Source of the DNA: Enhygromyxa salina
GTDB lineage: Bacteria > Myxococcota_A > Polyangia > Nannocystales > Nannocystaceae
Assembly (NCBI RefSeq): GCF_000737335.2
Contig: NZ_JMCC02000011.1
Coordinates: 112,996 to 176,995, forward strand
Direction of reading: 5' to 3'
Length of the DNA stretch: 64,000 bases
Part shown: one piece after another, positions 20,405 through 28,796 of the stretch
Position numbering within the stretch: the stretch's first letter is position 1
Layout of the letters: each line of letters opens with the position of its first letter
Notes under the pieces: generated by a model
The model's database searches: none
The model's input: only the letters and a program-made list of their open reading frames with translations
What the model was told of the DNA's origin: nothing
Translations under genes and position numbers: made by a program

Positions 20405-21127
20405 GTGTCCGACCCCCTCAGCTGGCCGCCAGACGAGGCCGTGATCCAGGCGATCCACGATCGCTACCAACGCGAGATCGTCGAGGGCCTGAACCTATGT
20501 CCCTTCGCTCGGCGCTCGCGCGAGCAGGGCCGCGTGCACCGGCCGGTGTTCGCAGCAACCAACGCCCACGATCCGACCCCGCTCGAAGTCGCGCAGCAGC
20601 TCGGCGAGCTCGTACACACCAACCGCGACGCCGAGATCGTCCTGCTCACCTTCCCGATCCCGCCGGGCCACGCGTGGCACCGCCCCCCCGCGTTCGAGCG
20701 CTTCTTGACCGCGCTGCGAGCCGAGTGGTCCAAGCTCCCGCCCCCGCGCGAGTTCTACATGGTCTCGTTTCACCCGCGCCTCGAGGTCCCCCCGGACCGC
20801 TCACTGACCGCCGACTCGCTGGTCTCGGTCTTGCGGCGCAGCCCCGATCCGGTGATCCAGTGTGTCGACGCCGAGCTGCTCGACCGCGTGCGCAAGCAGG
20901 CCCAACAGACCGGGCGCGAGCGGATGCTGCGGGAGCTCGAGCAGCAAGATCCCGCGCTCGCGGCCTTGTTTGCCCGAAGCATCTCGGCGGACCCGGAGCT
21001 GTCGGGGGACATCGCGCGCCAGAACTTTGCGGCGCACGGTCGCGGTGAAGCCCACGCGGCGCTCGAGCGGGCGATCGCGGCGTTGTTGCTCGAGCGGGAT
21101 CGGGTGTATGGGGTGTCGGAAGATTGA
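20405..21127 (+). CDS. DUF1415 family protein
   Basis: Cytoplasmic protein of about 240 residues belonging to DUF1415, recognised by GLNLCPFARRS near the N-terminus, FPIPPGHAWHRPP and MVSFHPRLEVPPDRS. The family is widespread in proteobacteria, and conserved Cys and His residues hint at an enzyme, but no activity is established to my knowledge. An ATG at 20393 is in frame but lies inside the 30-bp palindrome; GTG at 20405 is preferred. It precedes the repeat-flanked defence-like cassette without obvious linkage. Confidence 0.78.
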   Translation: MSDPLSWPPDEAVIQAIHDRYQREIVEGLNLCPFARRSREQGRVHRPVFAATNAHDPTPLEVAQQLGELVHTNRDAEIVLLTFPIPPGHAWHRPPAFERFLTALRAEWSKLPPPREFYMVSFHPRLEVPPDRSLTADSLVSVLRRSPDPVIQCVDAELLDRVRKQAQQTGRERMLRELEQQDPALAALFARSISADPELSGDIARQNFAAHGRGEAHAALERAIAALLLERDRVYGVSED

Positions 21128-21174
21128 CGCGGGCCAACGGGCGCCCGGCCGCCGCGAGCGGGCGACCCGCTCAC

Positions 21175-21466
21175 CGCGTGCTTGCTAGATTTCTCCGCAC
21201 GTCGTGCATCCCATGGACGCCGAAAATGCGTTCAGAGCCCCCTCCTAAGGTCGCTGTGGGGGTCAAAGACTTTCTTGCTAGCGCGTGCTTGCTAGATTTC
21301 CGCATGTCGTGCGTCCCATGGACGCCGGAAATGCGTTCAGAGCCCCCTTCTAGAGCGCCACACATGCGAACGCGAACAAACGGCCCCGAGGAGCGAAGCG
21401 ACCAGACGCGAAGCGGCTGCAGTCGGCGAAGGGCCAAGGTCGCTGTGGGGGTCATTACTTGCTAGG
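21175..21466 (+). repeat. Composite direct repeats upstream of the ATPase/DUF4276 cassette
   Basis: Unit A (21175-21245) recurs as A' (21282-21351) with only a few differences. Unit B (21247-21281, AAGGTCGCTGTGGGGGTCA...) recurs as B' (21436-21466), 12 bases before the ATPase start. Both A copies contain an 11-codon mini-ORF with the same reading, MDAENAFRAPS and MDAGNAFRAPF, ending in TAA and TAG. The region from 21128 to 21477 holds no other convincing gene. It may be an insertion scar, a regulatory array or the left boundary of the accessory cassette. Confidence 0.7.
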
Positions 21467-21477
21467 ATCCGCCCGGC

Positions 21478-22785
21478 ATGATCACGCGCCTCGAAGTCGA
21501 CGGCTTCAAGTCTCTGCTGGGCTTCGCGGTTGATCTCGAGCCCTTCACCGTGTTCATCGGGCCGAACGGCGCGGGCAAGTCAAACATCCTCGAGGCGCTA
21601 GGGCTGCTCTCGCGGCTAGCGAGCGAGCCGATCGTCGATGCCTTTCGACACGGGCGCGGGCGGCCGAGTGATCAATTTACGCACCTCGGCGGTGAGGTGG
21701 CGCAGGAGATTCGTTTCGGGGTCGAGTTCTTGTTCTGGGGCCCGTGTCCCTCAGGAGCGGGGACGACCGCGAGCCGACTTCGCTACGAGTTGGTGATCGA
21801 GCGAAGCCAGCAGGACTCCGGGACCGAGCGATTGATCGCTCGACACGAAGAGCTCCGATACATCGGACGCGACGAGGACACGTGGATTGGGTCGCACCCC
21901 GAGTTCGCCAACGTCGCCGATTCCTTCCGCGGCGGTGACCGACAGTTTGTAGCGACGCGCGACAGCACGGTGCTCGACCCCGACGTATCGCCACAGCCGG
22001 TTCGTGTTGACCCTCACCGTACCTTCCTCGCCCAGTCACGGGAATCGATCCCGTTCAACCTTGCAACGGGCAACTTGCGTGGGTGTCAATGGATTCGCCT
22101 GGATCTGGCGAACCTCGCCGGGCCAAGCGACCGCGTTGACACCGGGGCGCTGCGTCCCGACGGCTCAAATCTACCCACCGTGCTCGCCGACCTCGCCCCG
22201 CGGTTGCTCGGCGAGGTTCGGGCCGATCTCGTCGCCCTCGTGCCGGGCATTTCGTCGTTCTTCGTGGTGCCCGAGGGTGAGTCCTTTCGCGTCGAGTTCG
22301 AACTCTCCGGCGGTGAGCGATCGCCCGCTCGCTTGACTTCAGACGGCACGCTGCGGCTGCTCGCACTGCTGACATCCCTGCATTTGCGTCCACGTCCGCA
22401 ACTCATCGGCATCGAGGAGCCTGAGAACGGGATCTACCCCGGGCGCCTACGCGCCCTCGTTGATCTGTTGCTGCACGAAACCCAGCGACGCATCCATGAG
22501 GAAGCCGAGCACACCGAGCAAATCGCGGACACCAAGGCAGACCCGCTCGTTTGCGATTTCGTGCCCACACAGATCCTGCTCACGACTCACTCGCTCGTCA
22601 TCCTCGCCGCGCTGCGCGAGCATCCAACCCATTTACGCTATGTGGACACCGTACACCGAGAGGGCCGCCGGGCCTCCCGCGCCAGGCGGGTTGGGCGAGC
22701 GAGCAAGGAAAATCGCCACCTCGTCATCTCGGCGCGAGAGATCGAACAACTCCTCGACGTCGCTAAATCTGAGGCTATCGGATGA
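21478..22785 (+). CDS. AAA/ABC-type ATPase (AAA_21, OLD/AriA-like)
   Basis: ATPase of 435 residues in the RecF/SMC-like AAA_21 group. The Walker A GPNGAGKS is at residues 28-35, an ABC-type signature reads LSGGERSPARLTSDGTLR, and Walker B is LIGIEEPENG with E313/E314. A switch-like LLTTHS motif follows. The downstream DUF4276 gene overlaps it as ATGA. An OLD-like ATPase with a separate TOPRIM-like partner resembles split OLD and PARIS (AriA/AriB) phage-defence systems. The ATPase probably forms a sensor scaffold that holds its partner inactive until triggered; that is inference by analogy. Confidence 0.85.
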   Translation: MITRLEVDGFKSLLGFAVDLEPFTVFIGPNGAGKSNILEALGLLSRLASEPIVDAFRHGRGRPSDQFTHLGGEVAQEIRFGVEFLFWGPCPSGAGTTASRLRYELVIERSQQDSGTERLIARHEELRYIGRDEDTWIGSHPEFANVADSFRGGDRQFVATRDSTVLDPDVSPQPVRVDPHRTFLAQSRESIPFNLATGNLRGCQWIRLDLANLAGPSDRVDTGALRPDGSNLPTVLADLAPRLLGEVRADLVALVPGISSFFVVPEGESFRVEFELSGGERSPARLTSDGTLRLLALLTSLHLRPRPQLIGIEEPENGIYPGRLRALVDLLLHETQRRIHEEAEHTEQIADTKADPLVCDFVPTQILLTTHSLVILAALREHPTHLRYVDTVHREGRRASRARRVGRASKENRHLVISAREIEQLLDVAKSEAIG

Positions 22786-23411
22786 TATATTTACGCGCTG
22801 GCCTGTACGCCGAAGGCCCGAGCGACTATCAATTTTTGTTGCCCATGCTCGACCGGTTGCTCCGCGAGACTGCGACGCGGGTGTTTCCCGTCGCCAGCGA
22901 GATCGAAGACACCCGAGCCATCGACAGCAGCGGAGCAGAGAAACAGCGGGCTGCTCGAATTGAAGCGGCCGTGCGCGAGAACGAGGACCTCCTCGACTTC
23001 CTGATCATTCACGCGGACGGCGACAGCGATCCTCGCAGGGCGCGTAGCGAGCGAGTCGAACCCGGCATTGTTGCCGCACAGACGGCGATCCCAGACAAGC
23101 CGTTGCCCGCCCTCGCGTGTGTTCCCGTCCGTGAGCTCGAAGCCTGGTTGCTCACCGATGATCGGGTCTTTGTCGATCAACTCGGCCTGTCGGTCGAGCT
23201 GCCCAAGGCGCCCGACCGCGAGCGCGACCCGAAGCAACTGCTCCGTGCGATCCTCGGTCAACGCCACCGCCGCCCTGAGAACTTCTTCGCCCTGTTCGGC
23301 GAGCAAGTGCGGTTCGAGCGGCTTCGGCAGCTCGAGGCATTTCGGGAGTTCGAGGCAGAACTCGTAGACGTGCTGCGTAGCCTCGTTCCCATGCCTTCTC
23401 GAGCCGTCTGA
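22782..23411 (+). CDS. DUF4276 protein, TOPRIM-like putative effector
   Basis: Partner of the overlapping ATPase gene (ATGA), 209 residues. The N-terminal YAEGPSDYQFL with E11 and the later IIHADGDSD with D79, D81 and D83 form the Glu plus DxD pattern of TOPRIM-like metal sites, and RELEAWLLTD is typical of DUF4276. In OLD and PARIS systems, TOPRIM proteins are the toxic nucleases, so this is the likely effector. Its 3' end abuts a minus-strand gene whose frame continues antisense into it, which suggests the cassette replaced the end of that gene. Confidence 0.78.
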   Translation: MIYLRAGLYAEGPSDYQFLLPMLDRLLRETATRVFPVASEIEDTRAIDSSGAEKQRAARIEAAVRENEDLLDFLIIHADGDSDPRRARSERVEPGIVAAQTAIPDKPLPALACVPVRELEAWLLTDDRVFVDQLGLSVELPKAPDRERDPKQLLRAILGQRHRRPENFFALFGEQVRFERLRQLEAFREFEAELVDVLRSLVPMPSRAV

Positions 23412-23996
23412 AGCGATGCAAGCTGGTCGCTCTAGCGACGACGATCCCCGATCCCCGACCGGCTCGGGATCGATCCCCTTGCCCCCGCTCGCGTCGCCAG
23501 CCCCCAAGAGCAAGATGTTGCCCCGCAGACTCATGGGTGGCCTAAATGGTGTGCCACAGCGCTCGGGCACCGGCGCGACGGTCATCTCGTCCCACGTGTC
23601 CCCGCCGTGGCTGCGCCGAAACACCCGCAGCTCGCCGGTGTAGACCGCCAAGAGGTCTCCATCGACGGCCGCGGCCTTCGCGCCCAGGACCCACGTGCCG
23701 GTTCGCGTGGTGGCGCCGTCCTGCCCAACCGCATGCACGTGGAGCGCCTCGTCCACACGGGTCACGATCGAGTGGCCGTCGAACGCCAAGCCCCAGCCCA
23801 AGCCAAGCAGGTCTCCGGTGACGAGCTTGCACGCGAGGCCGTCTGTCTCAAACAGCTGGCCACTCGAAAAATTCACAAGACGGTTCCCGGCCGCGACCAT
23901 TGGATGGCCCTGCGAGTCGGCGGCCGCGACCCGCACGGTGTCCGCCCCATCGAGGGTGAATCCCGTCAGCATCTCCCAAACCCTGTGATCGCTCAC
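23412..23996 (-). pseudogene. Beta-propeller-like gene truncated by the ATPase/DUF4276 cassette
   Basis: The first about 190 codons look like genuine protein with repeated beta-propeller-like strands (HPMVAAGNRLVNFSSG, GWGLAFDGHSIVTRVDEAL, AVDGDLLAVYTGELRVFRR, RGNILLLGAGDA). The GTG start at 23996 overlaps the stop of the upstream lipoprotein as GTGA, so it was an established coupled cistron. The frame then runs antisense through DUF4276 to 22791, a composition that does not resemble the first half. The natural 3' end appears lost at about 23412-23470. A short functional protein cannot be excluded. Confidence 0.6.
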
Positions 23997-25795
23997 TCGC
24001 CGATCAGCTGATACACCCGCACCGTCCCGCTCACCTCGTTCGCCACAATCAACAGCGGCTCGCCGTTTGGGCTGTCCGCCGCCGTCACGATCTCGAGCCC
24101 CTCGGGCCCAAGGTCGCCCGCGGTGCCCAGCTCTGGATCACCCCCGTAGTCTCGAGTCGAATTATCGTAGAATACCAGGCTCGGCTTCAGCGGTTTCGAC
24201 ACATCGTAGACCACAATCCCGCCGACCCGCTCGAGCCCAACGAATGCGTAGGTTCGGCCCCACAGACTTGCTGTGACCACCCCCTCGGGCTCGGGGCCCT
24301 TGGCGTCGCTGCGGCTCTCGAATGCCTCGTTCGAGCCGTTGGTTGTGTTGAAGTGGCCCGGGTCCGATTTAGCCGTGATCCGCTCGAGCTGCTCGCCGCT
24401 GTCCCACACCAGCGATCCATCCACAGACCAGATCGACACCGAGCGCGAGCCAAACGCGTAGAGCTGCTCGTGATCGCCGTCATTGTCCAAATCCCCGATT
24501 GCCGCCGACACCGCCAGCCGACCCAGCTGCTCGTCTTGCTGCAAGCTCTGCGCGTCGGGGAACACGTCGGGATCGAGGACCAAGTTCTTGACCCGCACCT
24601 CCTCGCTCAGCGCGTCGTAGCCCCGGGCGTCGCCCTCGTTGGCGGTGATGAGATACTCGCGACCCTTCGCACAAAACCGATGGATGCCGTCGGGCTGGTA
24701 CATGCCAAGCACCGGCCAGTTGGCGATGTTGATCTGCCCGTCCGCGTCGCTGGCGTCGAGACCGTTCGCGCCCATCGTGTGGTCTTTGTAGCCCAGCGCG
24801 ACGATCTTTGTGATCGTCGCGCCATCGAGATCGACGATCGCCAGCGCGTTGTTCTCTTGCAGCGTGACCCAGGCGGTGCGCGAGTCCGCAGACACAGCGA
24901 CGAATTCGGGCTCGAGGTCCTGGGCCACGCTCGACCCCACGCCAAACACCCGTACGCGCGGATCGATGTTGCCCAGGTTGAACGCCCCAAAGTCTGCGAT
25001 CTGCACGTCGCCGTCGCTCAGCCCGCCCACGTCTTCGCTGACATCGATGATCGCCACGACTCCCTCTGGATCGACGAGGTAGTCGTCCTGCGGCTCGCCT
25101 TCACACGCGACGACGAGCTTGCGCGAGTCGGGCGTGAAGGTCAGCATGTCTGGGAGCGCGCCGACCTGTAAATCGTTGATGTAGGTCAGATTCACGGCAG
25201 AGAAGAGCACGACGCGCCCTGGCGCTTGGGCCGGGTCAGCCGCGACCGCGACCGCCACGATGCCGTTGGCCACGTCCACGCTGGTGGGCGCGTCACCGTA
25301 GGGGCTCACGTCGAAGCTGCCGTCCAGCGTGGGTGCAGCCGGGTCCGAGAGGTCGAGCACGTCGACGAGCTTGGCGTCACCGTTGACCACGAACAGTCGC
25401 GCGCTGTCTGGGTCGAAGGCCGTGATCTCGGCGGCGCTCGCGTCAAACACTCCCGTCTCGTAGACCCCGATTGGCTCGAGGCCGACCAATCTCAGGTCAT
25501 CATCGTCATCATCGTCATCATCGTCGTCATCGTCATCGTCGCAACCGCGATCATCGTCATCATGTTTTTTCTTGGCCTTCTTCCTTTTGTCCTTGTCCTT
25601 GTCCTTGTCCTTGCCCTTGCCCTTGCCCTTGCCTTCCTCTGGCTCGTCGAGAATCACGCTCATGGGGCCAGCACGCCCCTTGCGAACACCGAGATCGGCC
25701 CCTTCGCTCGCCGAAGGTGCATCACACCCCTGAAGCAGAGCGACAGACACAGGGAGCATGAGACAGACTCTATTTGCGATATTATGCGGACACAT
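23993..25795 (-). CDS. Choice-of-anchor I type beta-propeller lipoprotein with Lys/Asp tract
   Basis: Exported protein of 600 residues. The signal peptide ends at LLQGC. About residues 50-105 are extreme low complexity: alternating GK and DK, then KKAKKKHDDDD and a run of 15 Asp. After this comes a choice-of-anchor I/esterase-like beta-propeller: FDPDSARLFVVNGD, VSADSRTAWVTLQENNALAI, YLITANEGDARGYD, GPEGLEIV. The ATG at 25795 was chosen over the open frame to 25870 because GAAGG lies seven bases upstream and the signal peptide begins there. Related proteins often sit near alkaline-phosphatase-like enzymes, not seen here. The acidic tract may bind calcium. Confidence 0.82.
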   Translation of the reverse strand: MCPHNIANRVCLMLPVSVALLQGCDAPSASEGADLGVRKGRAGPMSVILDEPEEGKGKGKGKDKDKDKDKRKKAKKKHDDDDRGCDDDDDDDDDDDDDDDLRLVGLEPIGVYETGVFDASAAEITAFDPDSARLFVVNGDAKLVDVLDLSDPAAPTLDGSFDVSPYGDAPTSVDVANGIVAVAVAADPAQAPGRVVLFSAVNLTYINDLQVGALPDMLTFTPDSRKLVVACEGEPQDDYLVDPEGVVAIIDVSEDVGGLSDGDVQIADFGAFNLGNIDPRVRVFGVGSSVAQDLEPEFVAVSADSRTAWVTLQENNALAIVDLDGATITKIVALGYKDHTMGANGLDASDADGQINIANWPVLGMYQPDGIHRFCAKGREYLITANEGDARGYDALSEEVRVKNLVLDPDVFPDAQSLQQDEQLGRLAVSAAIGDLDNDGDHEQLYAFGSRSVSIWSVDGSLVWDSGEQLERITAKSDPGHFNTTNGSNEAFESRSDAKGPEPEGVVTASLWGRTYAFVGLERVGGIVVYDVSKPLKPSLVFYDNSTRDYGGDPELGTAGDLGPEGLEIVTAADSPNGEPLLIVANEVSGTVRVYQLIGE

Positions 25796-25996
25796 GGCAC
25801 ACACCTTCACTTGGGGCCGTTGATCTTGCAGCAACCAGCGTGCTCGACGAGAGTTACAAACACACAACATTCACATCACGCGATTGCAAGAAGATTTACG
25901 CGCATGACTTGCGCGACTGGCATTCGCTACCCTTTTCACACATGCCAAAATTTCTGACCCGCGATCCGGCCATTGCCGACTACGATCAATACCGCG

Positions 25997-26167
25997 ATGC
26001 CCCCCGTCAAGCCCACACCCGAGGTCCCACCGCCGTCTCCCTCGCCAGAGATCACGCCGCCGCCGTCAGAGATCCCGGATCCTCGGCCGCCCGAGGTCGA
26101 GCCACCACCGCCCACACCGCGGCCCGAGCCACCGACCGAGGTACCACCGCCGATGACGCTGAGGTAG
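25997..26167 (+). CDS. Possible small Pro-rich protein in a 424-bp divergent gap
   Basis: The 25796-26219 interval between two divergent lipoprotein genes holds only this 56-codon frame, MPPVKPTPEVPPPSPSPE onward, almost entirely Pro, Glu and Thr/Ser, ending at TAG 26165-26167. Similar small proline-rich proteins are annotated in many proteobacteria. No good ribosome binding site is visible, and GC-rich DNA produces such frames by chance, so it is doubtful. The rest of the gap contains promoters only, in somewhat AT-rich DNA near 25800-25950. Confidence 0.3.
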   Translation: MPPVKPTPEVPPPSPSPEITPPPSEIPDPRPPEVEPPPPTPRPEPPTEVPPPMTLR

Positions 26168-26219
26168 GCGATCGGCTGAGGTCTTGCGCGTGCGTGCTGG
26201 ACCAAGGCATGGTCGCAGG

Positions 26220-27650
26220 GTGACCTCGTCCAAGCTGCGCTCACGTCTGCTGCCCGCGCTCGCCCTGCTGTGTGCTTGTGGTGCGCGCGAGCCCGCCAAC
26301 GCCAACGCCAACGCCGAACCAGCAGCCGAAGCGGCGACGCCCAGCCCAGACGCCACACCCGAGCCCACCACCGCCGAGCCAACACCCCCAGCAACCGACC
26401 GGACCGCCAAGGCCAACGTCACCCCGCGGCCAGACAGCGACCAGCCTGGCGCGGTGTACTTCGTGATCAACACCAAGGGCCTCGTCAAGCTCGACGGCAC
26501 CGGCACCAAGCTGCTGCTCGCCAACCCCGAGCGCAACATCTCGGATCTGTTCATTGGCCCAAGCGGCGAGGTGTTCATGCTCGACGCCCACTCGCTGCGC
26601 AAGCTCGAGGGCGACACCCTCGTCGAGGTCGAGCGCTTCGAGCTCGGTCGCGGCGGCCCCGTCAACGCGCTCGCGCTGGCCCGCGACGGGACCACGTGGA
26701 TCAGCAACAGCGAGGGGATCGGCGCCCGCGTTGACGGAGCGTGGCGAACCACCAGCTTCGAGGCGCTCGGCGTCGAGCCCAGCGCAGCGCTGGCGATCGC
26801 GGCGGACGACACGGTCTGGGTGATCGGCTCGCGGGTCTTGCTGTACCGCGAGGCAGACCAGTGGATCCCCGTTGATCCCATGCTGCTGCGCACCCTTCCG
26901 CTGTTTCTCAACGCGACCGCCTCACCGATCGGCCCGGTCAACACCACCACCGGTCACAAGCTCACGCGTCTAGGCAAGACCGCCCTCGACTCGGTCCTCA
27001 TCGATCCCAAAGAGAAGATCAGCTACACGGCGGCGCTCGACATCGCCGCAGATGGCCACGCGGGCTTGGCCAGCAGCGCGTGTGATCTGGTCCGCGTGAA
27101 CCCCAAGCCGCCAACTTTGATCTGGCGATTCGCGGGCGGCGACTACGACTGCCAGACCGCCGAATCCATGGCCATGGACGCGCGCCATCGGTTTTGGGTG
27201 GCCTCGCGCGAGGGCTTGAGCGTCGTCGAAGAAGACCGCAGCGTGCACGAGTATCCCGCCGGGAGCTTCGCCGACCTCGCGGGGCGCGTGAGCCACATGG
27301 TCGTGACGGGCGATGGCCCCGAGCTGCCGCAGCCCAGCGCCGTGCGAACGACAACGCTGACCGCCACCTTGAGCGTGGGGGACGATCCGGCAGCCAACGC
27401 CGCGGTCGAGCTGTGCCCAAGCGTCCGCCTGCAGGGTGAGGGCAGCCCCTGCGCCGACGCCAAGCAGCGCTACACAGCCACGACCGACGCGAAGGGTCGC
27501 GTTCGTGTGGCCGAGCTCCCGATCGGCGACTACAGCGTCGCGCTCGAGATCGATGGGACCTGGCGGTGGAGTACGCCGCCAAGCTTCGCCGCCAAGCTGC
27601 GTCCGGGCGAGGTCCACGACCTCGGCCCGCTCGTGCTGCCCAAGCTCTGA
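26220..27650 (+). CDS. Lipoprotein with beta-propeller-like sensor repeats and Cna-B-like end
   Basis: Exported lipoprotein of about 476 residues. The signal ends at LLCACG, followed by an Asn/Ala/Pro/Thr-rich linker. The body has repeated strand pairs as in two-component-regulator propellers (GEVFMLDAHSLRKLEGD, GTTWISNSEGIGARVDG, DDTVWVIGSRVLLYRE, RHRFWVASREGLSVVEED). The last about 110 residues look like a carboxypeptidase-regulatory or Cna-B type beta domain (TATTDAKGRVRVAELPIGDY). The frame is open to a TTG at 26184; GTG at 26220 places the signal peptide at the N-terminus. Function unknown. Confidence 0.75.
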   Translation: MTSSKLRSRLLPALALLCACGAREPANANANAEPAAEAATPSPDATPEPTTAEPTPPATDRTAKANVTPRPDSDQPGAVYFVINTKGLVKLDGTGTKLLLANPERNISDLFIGPSGEVFMLDAHSLRKLEGDTLVEVERFELGRGGPVNALALARDGTTWISNSEGIGARVDGAWRTTSFEALGVEPSAALAIAADDTVWVIGSRVLLYREADQWIPVDPMLLRTLPLFLNATASPIGPVNTTTGHKLTRLGKTALDSVLIDPKEKISYTAALDIAADGHAGLASSACDLVRVNPKPPTLIWRFAGGDYDCQTAESMAMDARHRFWVASREGLSVVEEDRSVHEYPAGSFADLAGRVSHMVVTGDGPELPQPSAVRTTTLTATLSVGDDPAANAAVELCPSVRLQGEGSPCADAKQRYTATTDAKGRVRVAELPIGDYSVALEIDGTWRWSTPPSFAAKLRPGEVHDLGPLVLPKL

Positions 27651-27812
27651 CCTCGAAGAATCTCGCGGGCCCAGGGCGTTACTCGAAATCGCTCATTTGC
27701 AACCGCGTACGCGTGACGTGCTGGCCGATGCGCTCGCGCGCTGGGTCGCGGGTCGCTATCTCGATCACGGGTTGTTCAATGGTTGTTCGAGGGTTGGCCG
27801 ATGGACTGACGA

Positions 27813-28694
27813 TCAAGGCGATATACACACACCCACGTGCTCGAGGCCCGGTATCGGATCGGCCTCGAAAAAGGGCACGCAGCTGGTGCCCGGTACCGCG
27901 TCACATTGGGCGTCGCCGAGGTCGATGTCACAAAAAGGCGTGCAGCAGGCCCCCGCTTCGCACGCTGGAAGCGCGTCGGCGCTCGTGCAGCCAAGGCCAG
28001 CCGCACAGTCGTTGACAAAGTTGCAGGGCTGCCCGGCCGGAGCATCATCGGTTGTAAACATGCAATTGAAGCCGTTGTTGGTCCAATAGCAAGCCTGGCC
28101 AACATCGCAGTCTTGCAGCGTGGGGTCGCACCCGAAGATGCACAACGAGATCGTGCTGTCGCCCGAAATCAGGCACGAACTCCCCGGCGGGCACTGGGGG
28201 TCGTCGGGGCTACCGGTGCAAAAGGCAGCGCAGGTCCCAACCGGCTGGCCATCCACATCTTGCACATCCCAGCAGAAGCTGGTGCCGTCGCAGTCATCCG
28301 TGGCCTCGACAATGCCGTGGGAGATGCATGGCTCGCCGGGCGCTTGGTCGCCCATGATCGGCACGCACTTGTGCGCGTCCCAGCCGCTGCCGTGCGGGCT
28401 ATAGGGGACACACTTCTCGCCGTCGGGGCAGTCTTGCGCGAACGTGTCGCAGGGCTCGATCATCGAGTCGTCGTTGGGCGGGACGAAGCCCGACGTCTCG
28501 GTCCCGTCCTCCGTGGACGGCGCTTGGGTCTCGCTGGTGCTCGTGGCGTCCGCCGTGGTGCTGCTCGACTCGAGCGTGGAGTCGCTCGTGCTCCCCGCGT
28601 CCGCGCCCGCGTCGGCTGCGATCCCCGCCGGCCCGCAGGCGATCGCGGTTGGCAGCAGCGGCAGCAGGATCCAGAGCGGCGCGAGCTTGGTCAT
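27813..28694 (-). CDS. Secreted Cys-rich lipoprotein
   Basis: Exported lipoprotein of about 293 residues with a signal peptide ending at TAIACG, a Ser/Thr/Asp linker (STSDSTLESSSTTADATSTS) and a disulfide-rich body of more than 20 cysteines, with segments such as CPDGEKCVPY, CPPGSSCLIS and CDVGQACYW that resemble the small Cys motifs of myxobacterial surface proteins. The open frame continues to 29210, but that part is antisense to the NYN gene, so the ATG at 28694 is used. It converges on the upstream propeller lipoprotein; the 162-bp gap between them holds nothing recognisable. Confidence 0.8.
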   Translation of the reverse strand: MTKLAPLWILLPLLPTAIACGPAGIAADAGADAGSTSDSTLESSSTTADATSTSETQAPSTEDGTETSGFVPPNDDSMIEPCDTFAQDCPDGEKCVPYSPHGSGWDAHKCVPIMGDQAPGEPCISHGIVEATDDCDGTSFCWDVQDVDGQPVGTCAAFCTGSPDDPQCPPGSSCLISGDSTISLCIFGCDPTLQDCDVGQACYWTNNGFNCMFTTDDAPAGQPCNFVNDCAAGLGCTSADALPACEAGACCTPFCDIDLGDAQCDAVPGTSCVPFFEADPIPGLEHVGVCISP

Positions 28695-28796
28695 GGCGGG
28701 TCCAGATACGCTGACAATGTCCCACGACGCCAGCAAATCTGCCATCCCCGCGTGGGGGCTTCGAGAGCCTCGCGGAACGTGGTACCTCCTCCCAAC

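Noticed and set aside
22791..23411. C-terminal half of the minus-strand frame that begins at 23996
   Set aside because: It is antisense to DUF4276, whose motifs are recognisable; only the part right of 23412 looks genuinely coding.
25499..25562. ATC/GTC tandem repeat that could be a structural microsatellite
   Set aside because: It is explained as the poly-Asp coding segment of the lipoprotein gene, noted there instead.
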